Shown: positions 9,549 through 16,692 of the stretch, piece after piece
Position numbering within the stretch: position 1 is the first letter of the stretch
Layout of the letters: each line of letters opens with the position of its first letter
The notes under the pieces: model-generated
The model's database searches: none
The model's input: the letters and a program-made list of their open reading frames with translations, nothing else
Told to the model about the DNA's origin: nothing
Translations under genes and position numbers: made by a program
Assembly: GCF_014640075.1 (NCBI RefSeq)
Contig: NZ_BMGG01000003.1
Span: forward strand, 247,036-311,035
DNA: 64,000 nucleotides
DNA from: Chelatococcus reniformis
GTDB taxonomy: Bacteria > Pseudomonadota > Alphaproteobacteria > Rhizobiales > Beijerinckiaceae
Direction: 5' to 3'

Positions 9549-9830
9549 TCATCGGGAGGGCTTCTCTTCGATCGGATAGCTCCACCCCATCGGAACGCGA
9601 TCGAGGCCCCATTTCGATCGAGAAACCCGGCACCGAGGCCACACGTCGGGACAGCGCCGGCCCAGCCGGTCGGAGCGTTTGCGCATCTTGATCTTGAGCC
9701 CATTGCCGGTGCCCACCCGGGCTCCGCGATCCCCGCCCGAATCGGCTCCCGCCAGCGCCCGAAGGCGCGCCGCGCGGGCAGCCACCCACAGGGTTGGTTG
9801 ACGGCGCGGCAAGCGGCGGGCGGCGGCCAT
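9549..9830 (-). CDS. Hypothetical basic protein (93 aa) coupled to the Cro-like gene
   Basis: The ATG at 9830 overlaps the TGA of the upstream Cro-like gene by one base (TGATG), which favours it over a GTG one codon earlier. It is very Arg-rich, with two Cys and several Trp in 'RCPDVWPRCRVSRSKWGLD'. No family recognised. About 180 bp of AT-rich DNA (9365-9548) separates it from the next leftward gene. Confidence 0.5.
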   Translation of the reverse strand: MAAARRLPRRQPTLWVAARAARLRALAGADSGGDRGARVGTGNGLKIKMRKRSDRLGRRCPDVWPRCRVSRSKWGLDRVPMGWSYPIEEKPSR

Positions 9831-10096
9831 CACAGGGCCTCCGGCTGCGGCTGGAGGATCGCACCCGACGCCGCCACCTCGGCCGGCGGCAGAAAATCCT
9901 CCGGCTGCAGCGCCACGCCGACCTTGGCGGCGAAGCTCAGCAGGCGTCGGTGATGGCGCTGCGGGATCACGCCGCCGGTGCCACCCTTGGCCTTGGCATA
10001 CTGCCAGCGGTAAGGCGCGGTATAGGCCGTGCCGGTGACCGCGGCGACGGCGGCCTCTCCGCCCAGGCGCTTGATGATGCTGCGTGCCGGTTCCAT
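9830..10096 (-). CDS. Cro-like / carph-isopro domain regulator
   Basis: 88 residues beginning MEPARSIIKRLGG. The pattern 'GGEAAVAAVTG' to 'YRWQYAKAKGGTGGVIPQRHHRRLL' and then 'LQPEDFLPP' matches the small carph-isopro proteins that face S24 repressors in alphaproteobacterial phage-type switches. The fold is a short helix-turn-helix. It is divergent from the S24 repressor across a 93-bp AT-rich operator region and begins the leftward transcript of the module. Confidence 0.75.
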   Translation of the reverse strand: MEPARSIIKRLGGEAAVAAVTGTAYTAPYRWQYAKAKGGTGGVIPQRHHRRLLSFAAKVGVALQPEDFLPPAEVAASGAILQPQPEAL

Positions 10097-10189
10097 GCGG
10101 TTAACATTCAGCTAACCTGAAAATCAGGTCAAGATAGATTTCGCATTTTTGCTATTGCATTTTGTTCTGATTTACAGAAATATATAGGT
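10097..10189. promoter_or_regulatory. Divergent operator/promoter region of the phage-type switch
   Basis: AT-rich 93 bp between the Cro-like gene and the S24 repressor. It carries a perfect palindrome, ACCTGA-AAA-TCAGGT, at 10115-10129; the inverted repeat TTCTG-ATTTA-CAGAA at 10165-10179; and GGTTA/TAACC at 10099-10117. These are good candidates for repressor and Cro half-sites. -10-like TATATA lies at about 10180-10187. Confidence 0.6.
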
Positions 10190-10834
10190 ATGTCTGTCGA
10201 TTGGATTCGCCGCGGGCTCGACAAGGAGGGTAAGACCCGGTCGGGCCTGGCCGCCCACATGAACTGGCAACCCTCCGCCGTGACCGCGCTGCTGAAGGGC
10301 GCCCGGCAGCTCAAGGCGTCGGAAATCCCTTACATCGCCGAGTACCTGGAGGTGCCGTCACCCCTGGCAGTAGATGCCCAGCACGTCGCCGGGCCGAGCC
10401 CCGCGCCGACGGGCCCGATCCGCCCGCCGTCGCCGCCGTTCGGCCCCCGCGACCTGCCGGTCTACGCGGCGGTCGAGGGCGGGCCCGGGGAGATGGTGGT
10501 CTCGACCGATCCGATCGACCACGTGCCGCGTCCCTGGTACATGGGCGACGTGCGCGACGGCTTCGCCGTGCTGGTCACCGGTGAGAGCATGTCGCCGGTC
10601 TACGAACCGGGCGACATGGTGATCATCAACCCGCGCCTCCCACCACTTACCAACAAGAAGCACATTTTCGTGGCCGAAACGGTGCTCGGCGAGTTCAAGG
10701 CGACGGTGAAGCAACTTGTCAAGGCGACGCCGGTCGACTGGTTGGTCAAGCAGTACAATCCTCAAAGCGAATTCGCCCTCGCCCGACGCGTATGGAGCAA
10801 GGCCTTGCGCATCGTCGGCAAGTACGAGGCCTGA
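10190..10834 (+). CDS. S24-family (LexA/CI-like) autocleaving repressor
   Basis: 214 residues. The N-terminal 60 residues form a helix-turn-helix ('GLAAHMNWQPSAVTALLKG'). A Pro-rich linker of about 65-88 follows, then an S24 peptidase domain with the catalytic Ser133 in 'TGESMSPVYEPGDMV' and Lys170 in 'LGEFKATVK', a 37-residue spacing that fits a working Ser-Lys dyad. Known family behaviour is dimeric DNA binding and RecA-stimulated self-cleavage. The cleavage site in the linker cannot be fixed by eye. It faces the Cro-like gene and should control both promoters of the intergenic region. Confidence 0.85.
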   Translation: MSVDWIRRGLDKEGKTRSGLAAHMNWQPSAVTALLKGARQLKASEIPYIAEYLEVPSPLAVDAQHVAGPSPAPTGPIRPPSPPFGPRDLPVYAAVEGGPGEMVVSTDPIDHVPRPWYMGDVRDGFAVLVTGESMSPVYEPGDMVIINPRLPPLTNKKHIFVAETVLGEFKATVKQLVKATPVDWLVKQYNPQSEFALARRVWSKALRIVGKYEA

Positions 10835-10857
10835 GGCGACCTGGCGCCCCTGCCCTA

Positions 10858-10908
10858 TTTCTCATAATCAGAATATTATGTGATTGTCATTTTTCGCATT
10901 ATGAGAAA
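10858..10908. repeat. AT-rich 11-bp inverted repeat after the repressor gene
   Basis: TTTCTCATAAT at 10858-10868 pairs perfectly with ATTATGAGAAA at 10898-10908 across 29 AT-rich bases. It could be an operator, a weak terminator for the repressor gene, or an attachment-like sequence. Nothing in the sequence decides between these. Confidence 0.45.
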
Positions 10909-10952
10909 AATTGATCTGACGAGCGGTGGCCACACCGTCGCCGGAGAACTCC

Positions 10953-11336
10953 ATGCGCATGGCATCCATCCGCACGCCCGATCCTGCTCCGGTGCCGCGC
11001 CGTGCGCTGTCCTCCGCGACGGACCGCGATTTCTATCTCGTCCTTCTCGCCCATGCGGACGGCGACTTCGTGCCCGAGACGGCACTGGCGTCCGCGACCG
11101 CCGAGCGGGTCGCCGCCGCCATCTTCGACGGCGAGCACGAGCGGATCATCGGCGTGGTCCGTTGCCAGCCGGCGGCGGGCACGGCGGCAATCGCCGACGC
11201 CGAGATCGCGGAGATCATGTCGGCGCTGAGCTTCATGCGCCTCGCGACGCCGTCCGACACCGCACGCGGCTGGATAGAGGCCTACGGCTTCGCCTTCTAT
11301 GAGGAGGATTGCTACCGCGCCAACCGCCGCCGATAG
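10953..11336 (+). CDS. Hypothetical protein (127 aa)
   Basis: The ATG at 10953 has GGAG about 6 nt upstream; an in-frame GTG at 10926 lacks a comparable site. A mixed alpha/beta soluble protein with 'DRDFYLVLLAHADGDFV' near the N-terminus and 'GWIEAYGFAFYEEDCYR' near the C-terminus. No recognised domain. It is the last rightward gene after the S24 repressor and is separated from it by the AT-rich inverted repeat. Confidence 0.55.
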   Translation: MRMASIRTPDPAPVPRRALSSATDRDFYLVLLAHADGDFVPETALASATAERVAAAIFDGEHERIIGVVRCQPAAGTAAIADAEIAEIMSALSFMRLATPSDTARGWIEAYGFAFYEEDCYRANRRR

Positions 11337-11528
11337 GCGCTCCGGATGGTCCCGGCGCAGGGCTACCGCCTGCCCAAGTGTACCTGCCAAGTGTACCTGC
11401 CAGCGCTGTCGGCGCGTACTTCCCGAGTTGTCATTCACGGAAGCGCGGCGCGGATCGCTCGGGCTTCGAGTGCTTGGGTGTTCCTGGCCGTCACGTCGCA
11501 GATGCGATAGGCAACATGGCTCGAAGCT

Positions 11529-12005
11529 CTAGACCGTCAGCGCCATGATGAAGAGCGCGCCCGCAAGGATCGAGGCCGCCGTGCGCACGTGGTTCCACAG
11601 CGTCCACACATCGAGGTAGCGTGCCCAGACGGCGGCCTCCTCGGCCTGCGCCACAGCTGCGAGCCGGTCGTTGAGCGGCACGTTGGCCAGTACGGTGACG
11701 CCGATGCAACCGACCAGGTACAGCAGCGCAGCTGCCAGGACCAGCCGGGCGGTGGTCACGCTCGGCCAAGCGAACGAAGCAGCCGCAAGGGCGAGGCAGA
11801 TCAGCGCCGTTCCGAAGAACGCCGTCATGAACAGCGGGTTGATCACTGTGATGTTGATCGTCTTCATCGCCGCCGCACCTTGAACCGGAGGGAGCCGGCC
11901 GAGCGCGGTCATGACGAAGGTAGAAAAGGCATAGAAGACGCCGCCGACGACGCCGGTGCCGATAGCTGCGATGAAGACGAGCGGCACGAACAGGCGGTCG
12001 AGCAT
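11529..12005 (-). CDS. DUF1772 (anthrone oxygenase-like) membrane protein
   Basis: 158 residues with four hydrophobic segments (about 8-30, 55-77, 83-105, 136-156). The opening 'GTGVVGGVFYAFSTFVMTALGRLPP' and later 'NVPLNDRLA' are the hallmarks of DUF1772, a small inner-membrane family whose fungal members act on anthrones; the bacterial role is unknown. AGGGGG lies upstream of the ATG. The gene stands alone, and the 190 bp to its left hold nothing recognisable. Confidence 0.75.
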   Translation of the reverse strand: MLDRLFVPLVFIAAIGTGVVGGVFYAFSTFVMTALGRLPPVQGAAAMKTINITVINPLFMTAFFGTALICLALAAASFAWPSVTTARLVLAAALLYLVGCIGVTVLANVPLNDRLAAVAQAEEAAVWARYLDVWTLWNHVRTAASILAGALFIMALTV

Positions 12006-12256
12006 CTTGGGCCCCCTGGGGTTTCGCCGGCCGTCAGCTTATCAGCCCGACGCGCCGGGCCAACCGCCGTCGTCGGCAATCGCCAGAGCCGCGTCGTGGT
12101 CGCTCCCGCGGCGCGGGGGCCACGCACACGCGTGGCCCCGCCTGATGAAATCAAATTGACTTGGATCGGAAAGGTTTTGCCTGAATCGTCATCTCGGTCC
12201 AAATTTTAGTTGAGCATGGTCTTGTCAAACTCCGATCCATTCTTTGAATTCACGCC

Positions 12257-13033
12257 TTAGGTGCCCGGCAGAGCCGCGATGTCCCGCACGGAACCTGAAA
12301 GCCCCTTCAGCTTGCCGATCGAGGTCGCTTTGCCGGTCGTCAGGTCGACCTTGTAGAGGCCGTCGTCGACCAGCAGCCAGCCCGCATTGGCGCCCTCTGC
12401 CGAGACGATATCGAAAGCGAAGGACTTGCCGTCGACGCCGAGCTTGCCGACCGCATTCAAGATGCCGTCGTTCGGGGGGGCCTGCTTGACGAGCGTCCCA
12501 GTGCCCGCGTCGATGTCGAAGAGGACAGTCTCCTTCGCACCCTTGACCGAGTTGGTGTAGGCCCCGGCAACGATTTTGGGCGTCGCGCCTTTGTGCATGT
12601 CGGCCTCGGCAAACTTCAGCTTGCCGTCGGTCGTGACTTTACCGTCGTCGACGTTGGCGCGCAGATTGGTGCCATCGCTGCCGATCACCCGCAGCCGGTC
12701 GGCGGCGGGGTTGAAGTCCACCGTCGCCATGGTCGCGCTGGGCAGCATCGTGTCGAGCTTGGACTTGCGCGCAGCCTTGCCGGAGGTGGTATCGATGGTC
12801 ACGATGGTGCCATCGGAGAGCAGTCCGTAGAGCATGCCGTCGGCGGGCCGCACGTCGATGCCCACGATCTGTCCGTCGATGCCCGACACCTTCATTGGCT
12901 TGGCCGCTGTCATCGCCTTGGCGTCGAGCACCACGATCGTGTCGTCGCCGACGAGTGCCGCAACGCTCTGGGCGGACGCACCGCCCGCCGCAAGCACGCC
13001 GGCGAGGCTGATAACCATCATCGCACTCTTCAT
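12257..13033 (-). CDS. DUF4394-domain exported protein
   Basis: 258 residues from an ATG at 13033 with GGGAG 6 nt upstream; the longer open frame to 13462 runs over the sigma-factor gene and is rejected. A Sec signal peptide, 'MKSAMMVISLAGVLAAGGASAQS', is followed by repeated beta strands such as 'LVGDDTIVVLDAKAM', 'GIDVRPADGMLYGLLSDG' and 'VDFNPAADRLRVIGSDG', typical of DUF4394 and of a propeller-like periplasmic protein. It is divergent from the ECF sigma factor, an arrangement suggesting it is the sigma factor's target. Confidence 0.82.
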   Translation of the reverse strand: MKSAMMVISLAGVLAAGGASAQSVAALVGDDTIVVLDAKAMTAAKPMKVSGIDGQIVGIDVRPADGMLYGLLSDGTIVTIDTTSGKAARKSKLDTMLPSATMATVDFNPAADRLRVIGSDGTNLRANVDDGKVTTDGKLKFAEADMHKGATPKIVAGAYTNSVKGAKETVLFDIDAGTGTLVKQAPPNDGILNAVGKLGVDGKSFAFDIVSAEGANAGWLLVDDGLYKVDLTTGKATSIGKLKGLSGSVRDIAALPGT

Positions 13034-13098
13034 GACCGTCTCCCTTCGAGGCCGACCCAGTCGGCTGGACGAAGCGGTTACCCACGGGCCGGGCGGTT

Positions 13099-13136
13099 GG
13101 ATGCGGCAGCCGAAAAATTTTTCCTGCGCCGCATCC
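13099..13136. promoter_or_regulatory. Inverted repeat in the DUF4394/ECF sigma intergenic region
   Basis: GGATGCGGC (13099-13107) and GCCGCATCC (13128-13136) are perfect arms around 20 bases that include AAAAATTTTT. It lies midway in the 153-bp divergent promoter region, so an operator or overlapping promoters are plausible. Confidence 0.45.
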
Positions 13137-13186
13137 GCCGCCGGTTGCGATGCGTATTGTGCGCAGCCCTCAACGGACGAGGATCG

Positions 13187-13759
13187 ATGCGAACGATTGC
13201 CCAATCCGCCCATTCGGCTTCGGATCGCACCAGGCTGGCGCAAGCGCTCGAGCGATGCGCGGGCGGCGACGAAGCTGCCTTGCGCCACATCTACGATCTC
13301 ATGGCGCCGCAGATGCTGGGCGTGGCGTTGCGGCTGCTGCGCCGCCGTGATCTGGCCGAGGAGGTCGTGCACGATACGTTTCTGCGGATCTGGCAGAAGG
13401 CCGCCAGCTTCGATCCGGAACGCGGGGAAGCGGTAACCTGGATGTACGCGATCCTGCGTCATCGCGCCCTCGACGTGCTGCGCGGCGAGGCGCGCACGGA
13501 CCTAATCGACGACTTCGAGCCCATGGGCCTGACCTCCGAGGGTCCTAATGCCGAGGCCATCGTCTCGGCTCTTTCCGACGCCGGGGCGCTGCGCCGCTGC
13601 CTCGACCGGCTCGAGCCGGCGCGCCGCGATGTCATCGTGCTCGCCTACGCACGAGGCCTGAGCCACGGCGAGCTTGCCGGACGACTGGGGGTCCCGCTCG
13701 GAACCATCAAATCCTGGATCAGGCGGAGCATCGTCGCGCTACGGGACTGCATGGCATGA
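13187..13759 (+). CDS. ECF RNA polymerase sigma factor
   Basis: 190 residues from an ATG at 13187 with GAGG 5 nt before it. Region 2 lies at about 25-95 ('RHIYDLMAPQMLGVALRLL', 'EEVVHDTFLRIWQKA', 'WMYAILRHRALDVLR') and region 4 at about 130-188 ('RRDVIVLAYARGLSHGELA' and 'VPLGTIKSWIRRSI'). It directs transcription when released by the anti-sigma factor encoded immediately downstream, with which it overlaps by ATGA. It belongs to the RpoE/SigK-like ECF type that pairs with RskA anti-sigmas. Confidence 0.92.
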   Translation: MRTIAQSAHSASDRTRLAQALERCAGGDEAALRHIYDLMAPQMLGVALRLLRRRDLAEEVVHDTFLRIWQKAASFDPERGEAVTWMYAILRHRALDVLRGEARTDLIDDFEPMGLTSEGPNAEAIVSALSDAGALRRCLDRLEPARRDVIVLAYARGLSHGELAGRLGVPLGTIKSWIRRSIVALRDCMA

Positions 13760-14568
13760 GCCAAGATCAGAACGGAAACGGCACCCCCGGCCGCGATCGA
13801 GATCCGGAGGAGATCGACCACGTCGCCGCAGAATACGTGCTCGGCGTCCTCGATGCCGAAGCCACCGCGCGGTGCGAGCATCTGATGGCCACGGACGGAG
13901 TGTTCGCGGCCCGCGTCGACGTGTGGCGAAGGTGGCTTGCCGAGATCGACCAGACCGCACAGCCCGAGGCCGGAGCGGACGAGCTGTGGGCGCGCATTCG
14001 ATCGGGCATCGAAGCGCTCCCCAGGGAGCAGCCGGCGCCTGCGAGCGCGGCGACCGCGCGGACCGGTGGCGCAGGCGTGGGAACCCGGCCCGTTCGTGAT
14101 CTGGGCCGAGGTCTTGCCCGGCTCTGGGACAGCCTGAGCGTTTGGCGGGGACTCGGCCTGTCGACGACGGCGGCTGCCATCCTCATGGCGATTGCCCTGG
14201 TGGCGCCCACGCGGGAGCGCACCGGCACGCCGAGCCTGGTTGCGGTGCTGATATCCGACACCGGCACTCGCCCTGCCGCCCTGGTCAATGCGTATCGCGA
14301 CGGCCGGGCCGAGCTCGTGCCTCTCGCCGATGTAGCGGTACCGGCCGGCCGCGCCCTGCAGGTCTGGACGCTGTGGGACAGGGCCAGGGGCCCGGTGTCC
14401 GTCGGCCTCATCGACGGCATGAGGAGCATCGATCTGGCCGTGCGGGGACTGCCGGCGCCAGATGCCGACCAGCTCTTCGAAATAACCCTGGAGCCTGCGG
14501 GCGGCTCGCCGACCGGCCGACCCACCGGCCCGATCTTGATGAAGGGCAATACGGTGCGCCCCCTCTGA
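13756..14568 (+). CDS. RskA-type anti-sigma factor
   Basis: 270 residues. The N-terminal cytoplasmic segment, 'EEIDHVAAEYVLGVLDAEATARCEHLM', is the sigma-binding anti-sigma domain. One membrane helix follows at about 134-153 ('GLSTTAAAILMAIALVAP'), and the rest is the periplasmic RskA domain ('LQVWTLWDRARGPVSVGLI' and 'FEITLEPAGGSPTGRPTGP'). The 4-nt overlap with the sigma gene gives co-translation. Release of sigma would require regulated proteolysis, as known for RskA. Confidence 0.9.
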   Translation: MSQDQNGNGTPGRDRDPEEIDHVAAEYVLGVLDAEATARCEHLMATDGVFAARVDVWRRWLAEIDQTAQPEAGADELWARIRSGIEALPREQPAPASAATARTGGAGVGTRPVRDLGRGLARLWDSLSVWRGLGLSTTAAAILMAIALVAPTRERTGTPSLVAVLISDTGTRPAALVNAYRDGRAELVPLADVAVPAGRALQVWTLWDRARGPVSVGLIDGMRSIDLAVRGLPAPDADQLFEITLEPAGGSPTGRPTGPILMKGNTVRPL

Positions 14569-14662
14569 AGAGGCCCGATGCCGCCCTCGCCGAAACGCGT
14601 TGTGTCTCCAGGACACGGAGCGTTCAGGATGCCGTGGCAGGCTGGTCCGCCGGCTGTTCCGT

Positions 14663-15580
14663 TCAGCGCCAGTAAGGCACCGCCAGCGCCCGCGGGGCCG
14701 TCTGACGGCCGACGAGGCCGGCGACCGACAGAAACGCCAGGAGATACGGCGACATGATCAGCAGGGCGCTCGGCACCTCGATGCCCATCGCCGGCAATTG
14801 GAACTGCAGCGCGGTCGCGGCGCCGAACAGAAGGCAGGCGATGGCGGTGCGCACGATGTCCCACTTGCCGAAGATCACGGCGGCGATGGCGAGGTATCCT
14901 GCGCCGTTGGTCATGCCTTCAGTGAAGGTGTGGATATCGCCGATCGCCAGGAAGGCGCCGCCCAGTGCCGCCATGATGCCCGTGAAGATCACCACGCCGT
15001 AGCGCAGCCGCACCGCCGAGAGGCCGGCGCGGTCGAGCACGCGCGGGCTCTCGCCCGCCGCCCGCAGCGCGATGCCGAGCGCCGTGGTGCGCAGCATCAT
15101 TGCAACGGCGATGACGATCAGAGGCGCCGCATAGACGAGCCAGACCTGGGTGAACACCGCCTCGCCGAACACCGGGATGTCGCCGAGGCCGGGCGGGCTC
15201 CATTTGTCGAAGCCCGGGATGGCCTCGCGCGAGCGGGCGCCGAAGATCTCGCGATATCCGAGCGTCGTGGCACCCAGGATCAGGATGTTGAGCCCCAGGC
15301 CCGAGACGATCTGGTTGGCCCTCAGCGTATTGGTGAGAAAGGCCTGGAGCAGCGCCACCGGCACCACCGCGGCAACGGCAGCGACGAGGCCCAGCACCGG
15401 GCTGCCGGTCGCCCAGGCGGCGACGGCGCCGGCAAAGGCGCCCGTCAACATCATGCCCTCGAGGCTCATGTTCAGTACGCCGGCGCGCTCGCTCACCAGT
15501 TCGCCGATAGCCGCGAGCAGCAGCGGCATGGCGAGCCGGATCGACGAGCCCAGGAAGACGGCCAGCATCTCGGTCGTCAT
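14663..15580 (-). CDS. ABC transporter permease, BMP/nucleoside type (second subunit)
   Basis: 305 residues, multi-pass (about 8-9 helices), starting MTTEMLAVFLG. 'LVSERAGVLNMSLEGMML' and the 'VSGLGLNILILG' region are typical of the BPD_transp_2 permeases that work with BmpA-like lipoproteins (nucleoside or simple sugar uptake). It begins 2 nt after the first permease ends. It is the last gene of a four-gene leftward operon (binding protein, ATPase, two permeases). Confidence 0.9.
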   Translation of the reverse strand: MTTEMLAVFLGSSIRLAMPLLLAAIGELVSERAGVLNMSLEGMMLTGAFAGAVAAWATGSPVLGLVAAVAAVVPVALLQAFLTNTLRANQIVSGLGLNILILGATTLGYREIFGARSREAIPGFDKWSPPGLGDIPVFGEAVFTQVWLVYAAPLIVIAVAMMLRTTALGIALRAAGESPRVLDRAGLSAVRLRYGVVIFTGIMAALGGAFLAIGDIHTFTEGMTNGAGYLAIAAVIFGKWDIVRTAIACLLFGAATALQFQLPAMGIEVPSALLIMSPYLLAFLSVAGLVGRQTAPRALAVPYWR

Positions 15581-15582
15581 GG

Positions 15583-16692
15583 TCAGCCCCTCGCCGGTTG
15601 CTTGCGGTCGAGCCAGAAGGCGGCGCCCGCCACGGCGACGACGATCAGGCCCTGGATCACTACGACGAGCGCGGTGGGCACGCCGGCGCTCATTTCCATG
15701 GTGATGCCGGCCGAACGCAGGAAGCCGAACAGCAGGGACGCCGCCATGACGCCGCTCACCGAACCGCGCGCCAGAAGGCCGACCACCAGACCGTCGTAGC
15801 CGTAGCCCGACGAAAAGCCGGCCTTGAGCGAATACTGGTCGCCGAGCAGCATCACGGCGCCGGCAAGACCGCCGAAGCCACCGGCGACCAGGAAAGCCAG
15901 CACCACCGTCTGTTGCGTGGAGAAGCCGGCACGCATCGCCGCGACCGGGTTGAGGCCGACGGCCTTGAGCTGGAAACCGAGGCGAGAGCGGCCGAGCACC
16001 ACGGCGACGAGGATGGCGAGCCCGACGGCGATCGGCAGGCCGATGGTGACGGGCGATGCATAGTCGCCGGTCAGCAGCGGCAGTTGCGCCGCCTCCGGGA
16101 TGGCCGGCGATTCCGGCAGCGTGGCCGCGGACGTCATCGGCTGGCGCAGCAGCTGTCGCGACTGCACGCACCAATAGACGAGCCATGTGGCGATGAACGA
16201 GAGGAGCAGCGTGCTGATCACCTCGTTGGTGCCGACCCGCGCCTTCAGCACGCCGGCAATGCCGCCCCAGAAGGCGCCGGCGAGCGTCGCCGCCAGCATC
16301 GGCACGATGAAGGCGAGGCCGAACGGCAGCTGCCCGACGCCCGGGGCCAGCGCCACCGCGGTCGCGGCGATACCGCCCACGGCGATCTGGCCCTCCCCGC
16401 CCACGTTGGTCAGGTTGGCGCGGTTGGCGAAGATGAATCCCAGGCCGACCAGGGCATAGACCACCGACCGGTTGAGCGAGGCCGAGATGGCGTAGGCCGA
16501 ACCGAAGGCGCCGTCGACGAAAGCGCTCGCCGCCTGGCCGAGAGGCAAGCCGGTGGCGACGACCAGCAATGCGCCGCAGGCGAAGGCGCCCAGCACGGCG
16601 GCGACCGGGACGAGAAGCCCCTGCGGCACGGCAACGGCGTGCGGTCGCCACGACGGTGCGCGGGCGGGAGTGGACGTCGCCTCGGTCGTCAT
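15583..16692 (-). CDS. ABC transporter permease, BMP/nucleoside type (first subunit)
   Basis: 369 residues, with a polar N-terminus and then about nine membrane helices. It contains 'ANRANLTNVGGEGQIAVGG' and 'KARVGTNEVISTLLLSFIA', the conserved loops of the longer permease in BmpA-type systems. Its ATG overlaps the stop of the ATPase gene (16689-16692), so the two are coupled. It forms the channel with the second permease. Confidence 0.9.
   Translation of the reverse strand: MTTEATSTPARAPSWRPHAVAVPQGLLVPVAAVLGAFACGALLVVATGLPLGQAASAFVDGAFGSAYAISASLNRSVVYALVGLGFIFANRANLTNVGGEGQIAVGGIAATAVALAPGVGQLPFGLAFIVPMLAATLAGAFWGGIAGVLKARVGTNEVISTLLLSFIATWLVYWCVQSRQLLRQPMTSAATLPESPAIPEAAQLPLLTGDYASPVTIGLPIAVGLAILVAVVLGRSRLGFQLKAVGLNPVAAMRAGFSTQQTVVLAFLVAGGFGGLAGAVMLLGDQYSLKAGFSSGYGYDGLVVGLLARGSVSGVMAASLLFGFLRSAGITMEMSAGVPTALVVVIQGLIVVAVAGAAFWLDRKQPARG

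Noticed and set aside
8302-11336. A complete prophage
   Set aside because: Only the regulatory switch and small genes are present; no integrase, terminase, capsid, tail or lysis gene was recognised.
12593-13186. A long N-terminal extension of the ECF sigma factor
   Set aside because: It would overlap the divergent DUF4394 gene; the ATG at 13187 has a ribosome-binding site and gives the normal sigma length.
13034-13462. Extension of the DUF4394 gene to 13462
   Set aside because: The signal peptide begins at 13033 with a good ribosome-binding site; the extension is the shadow of the sigma gene.
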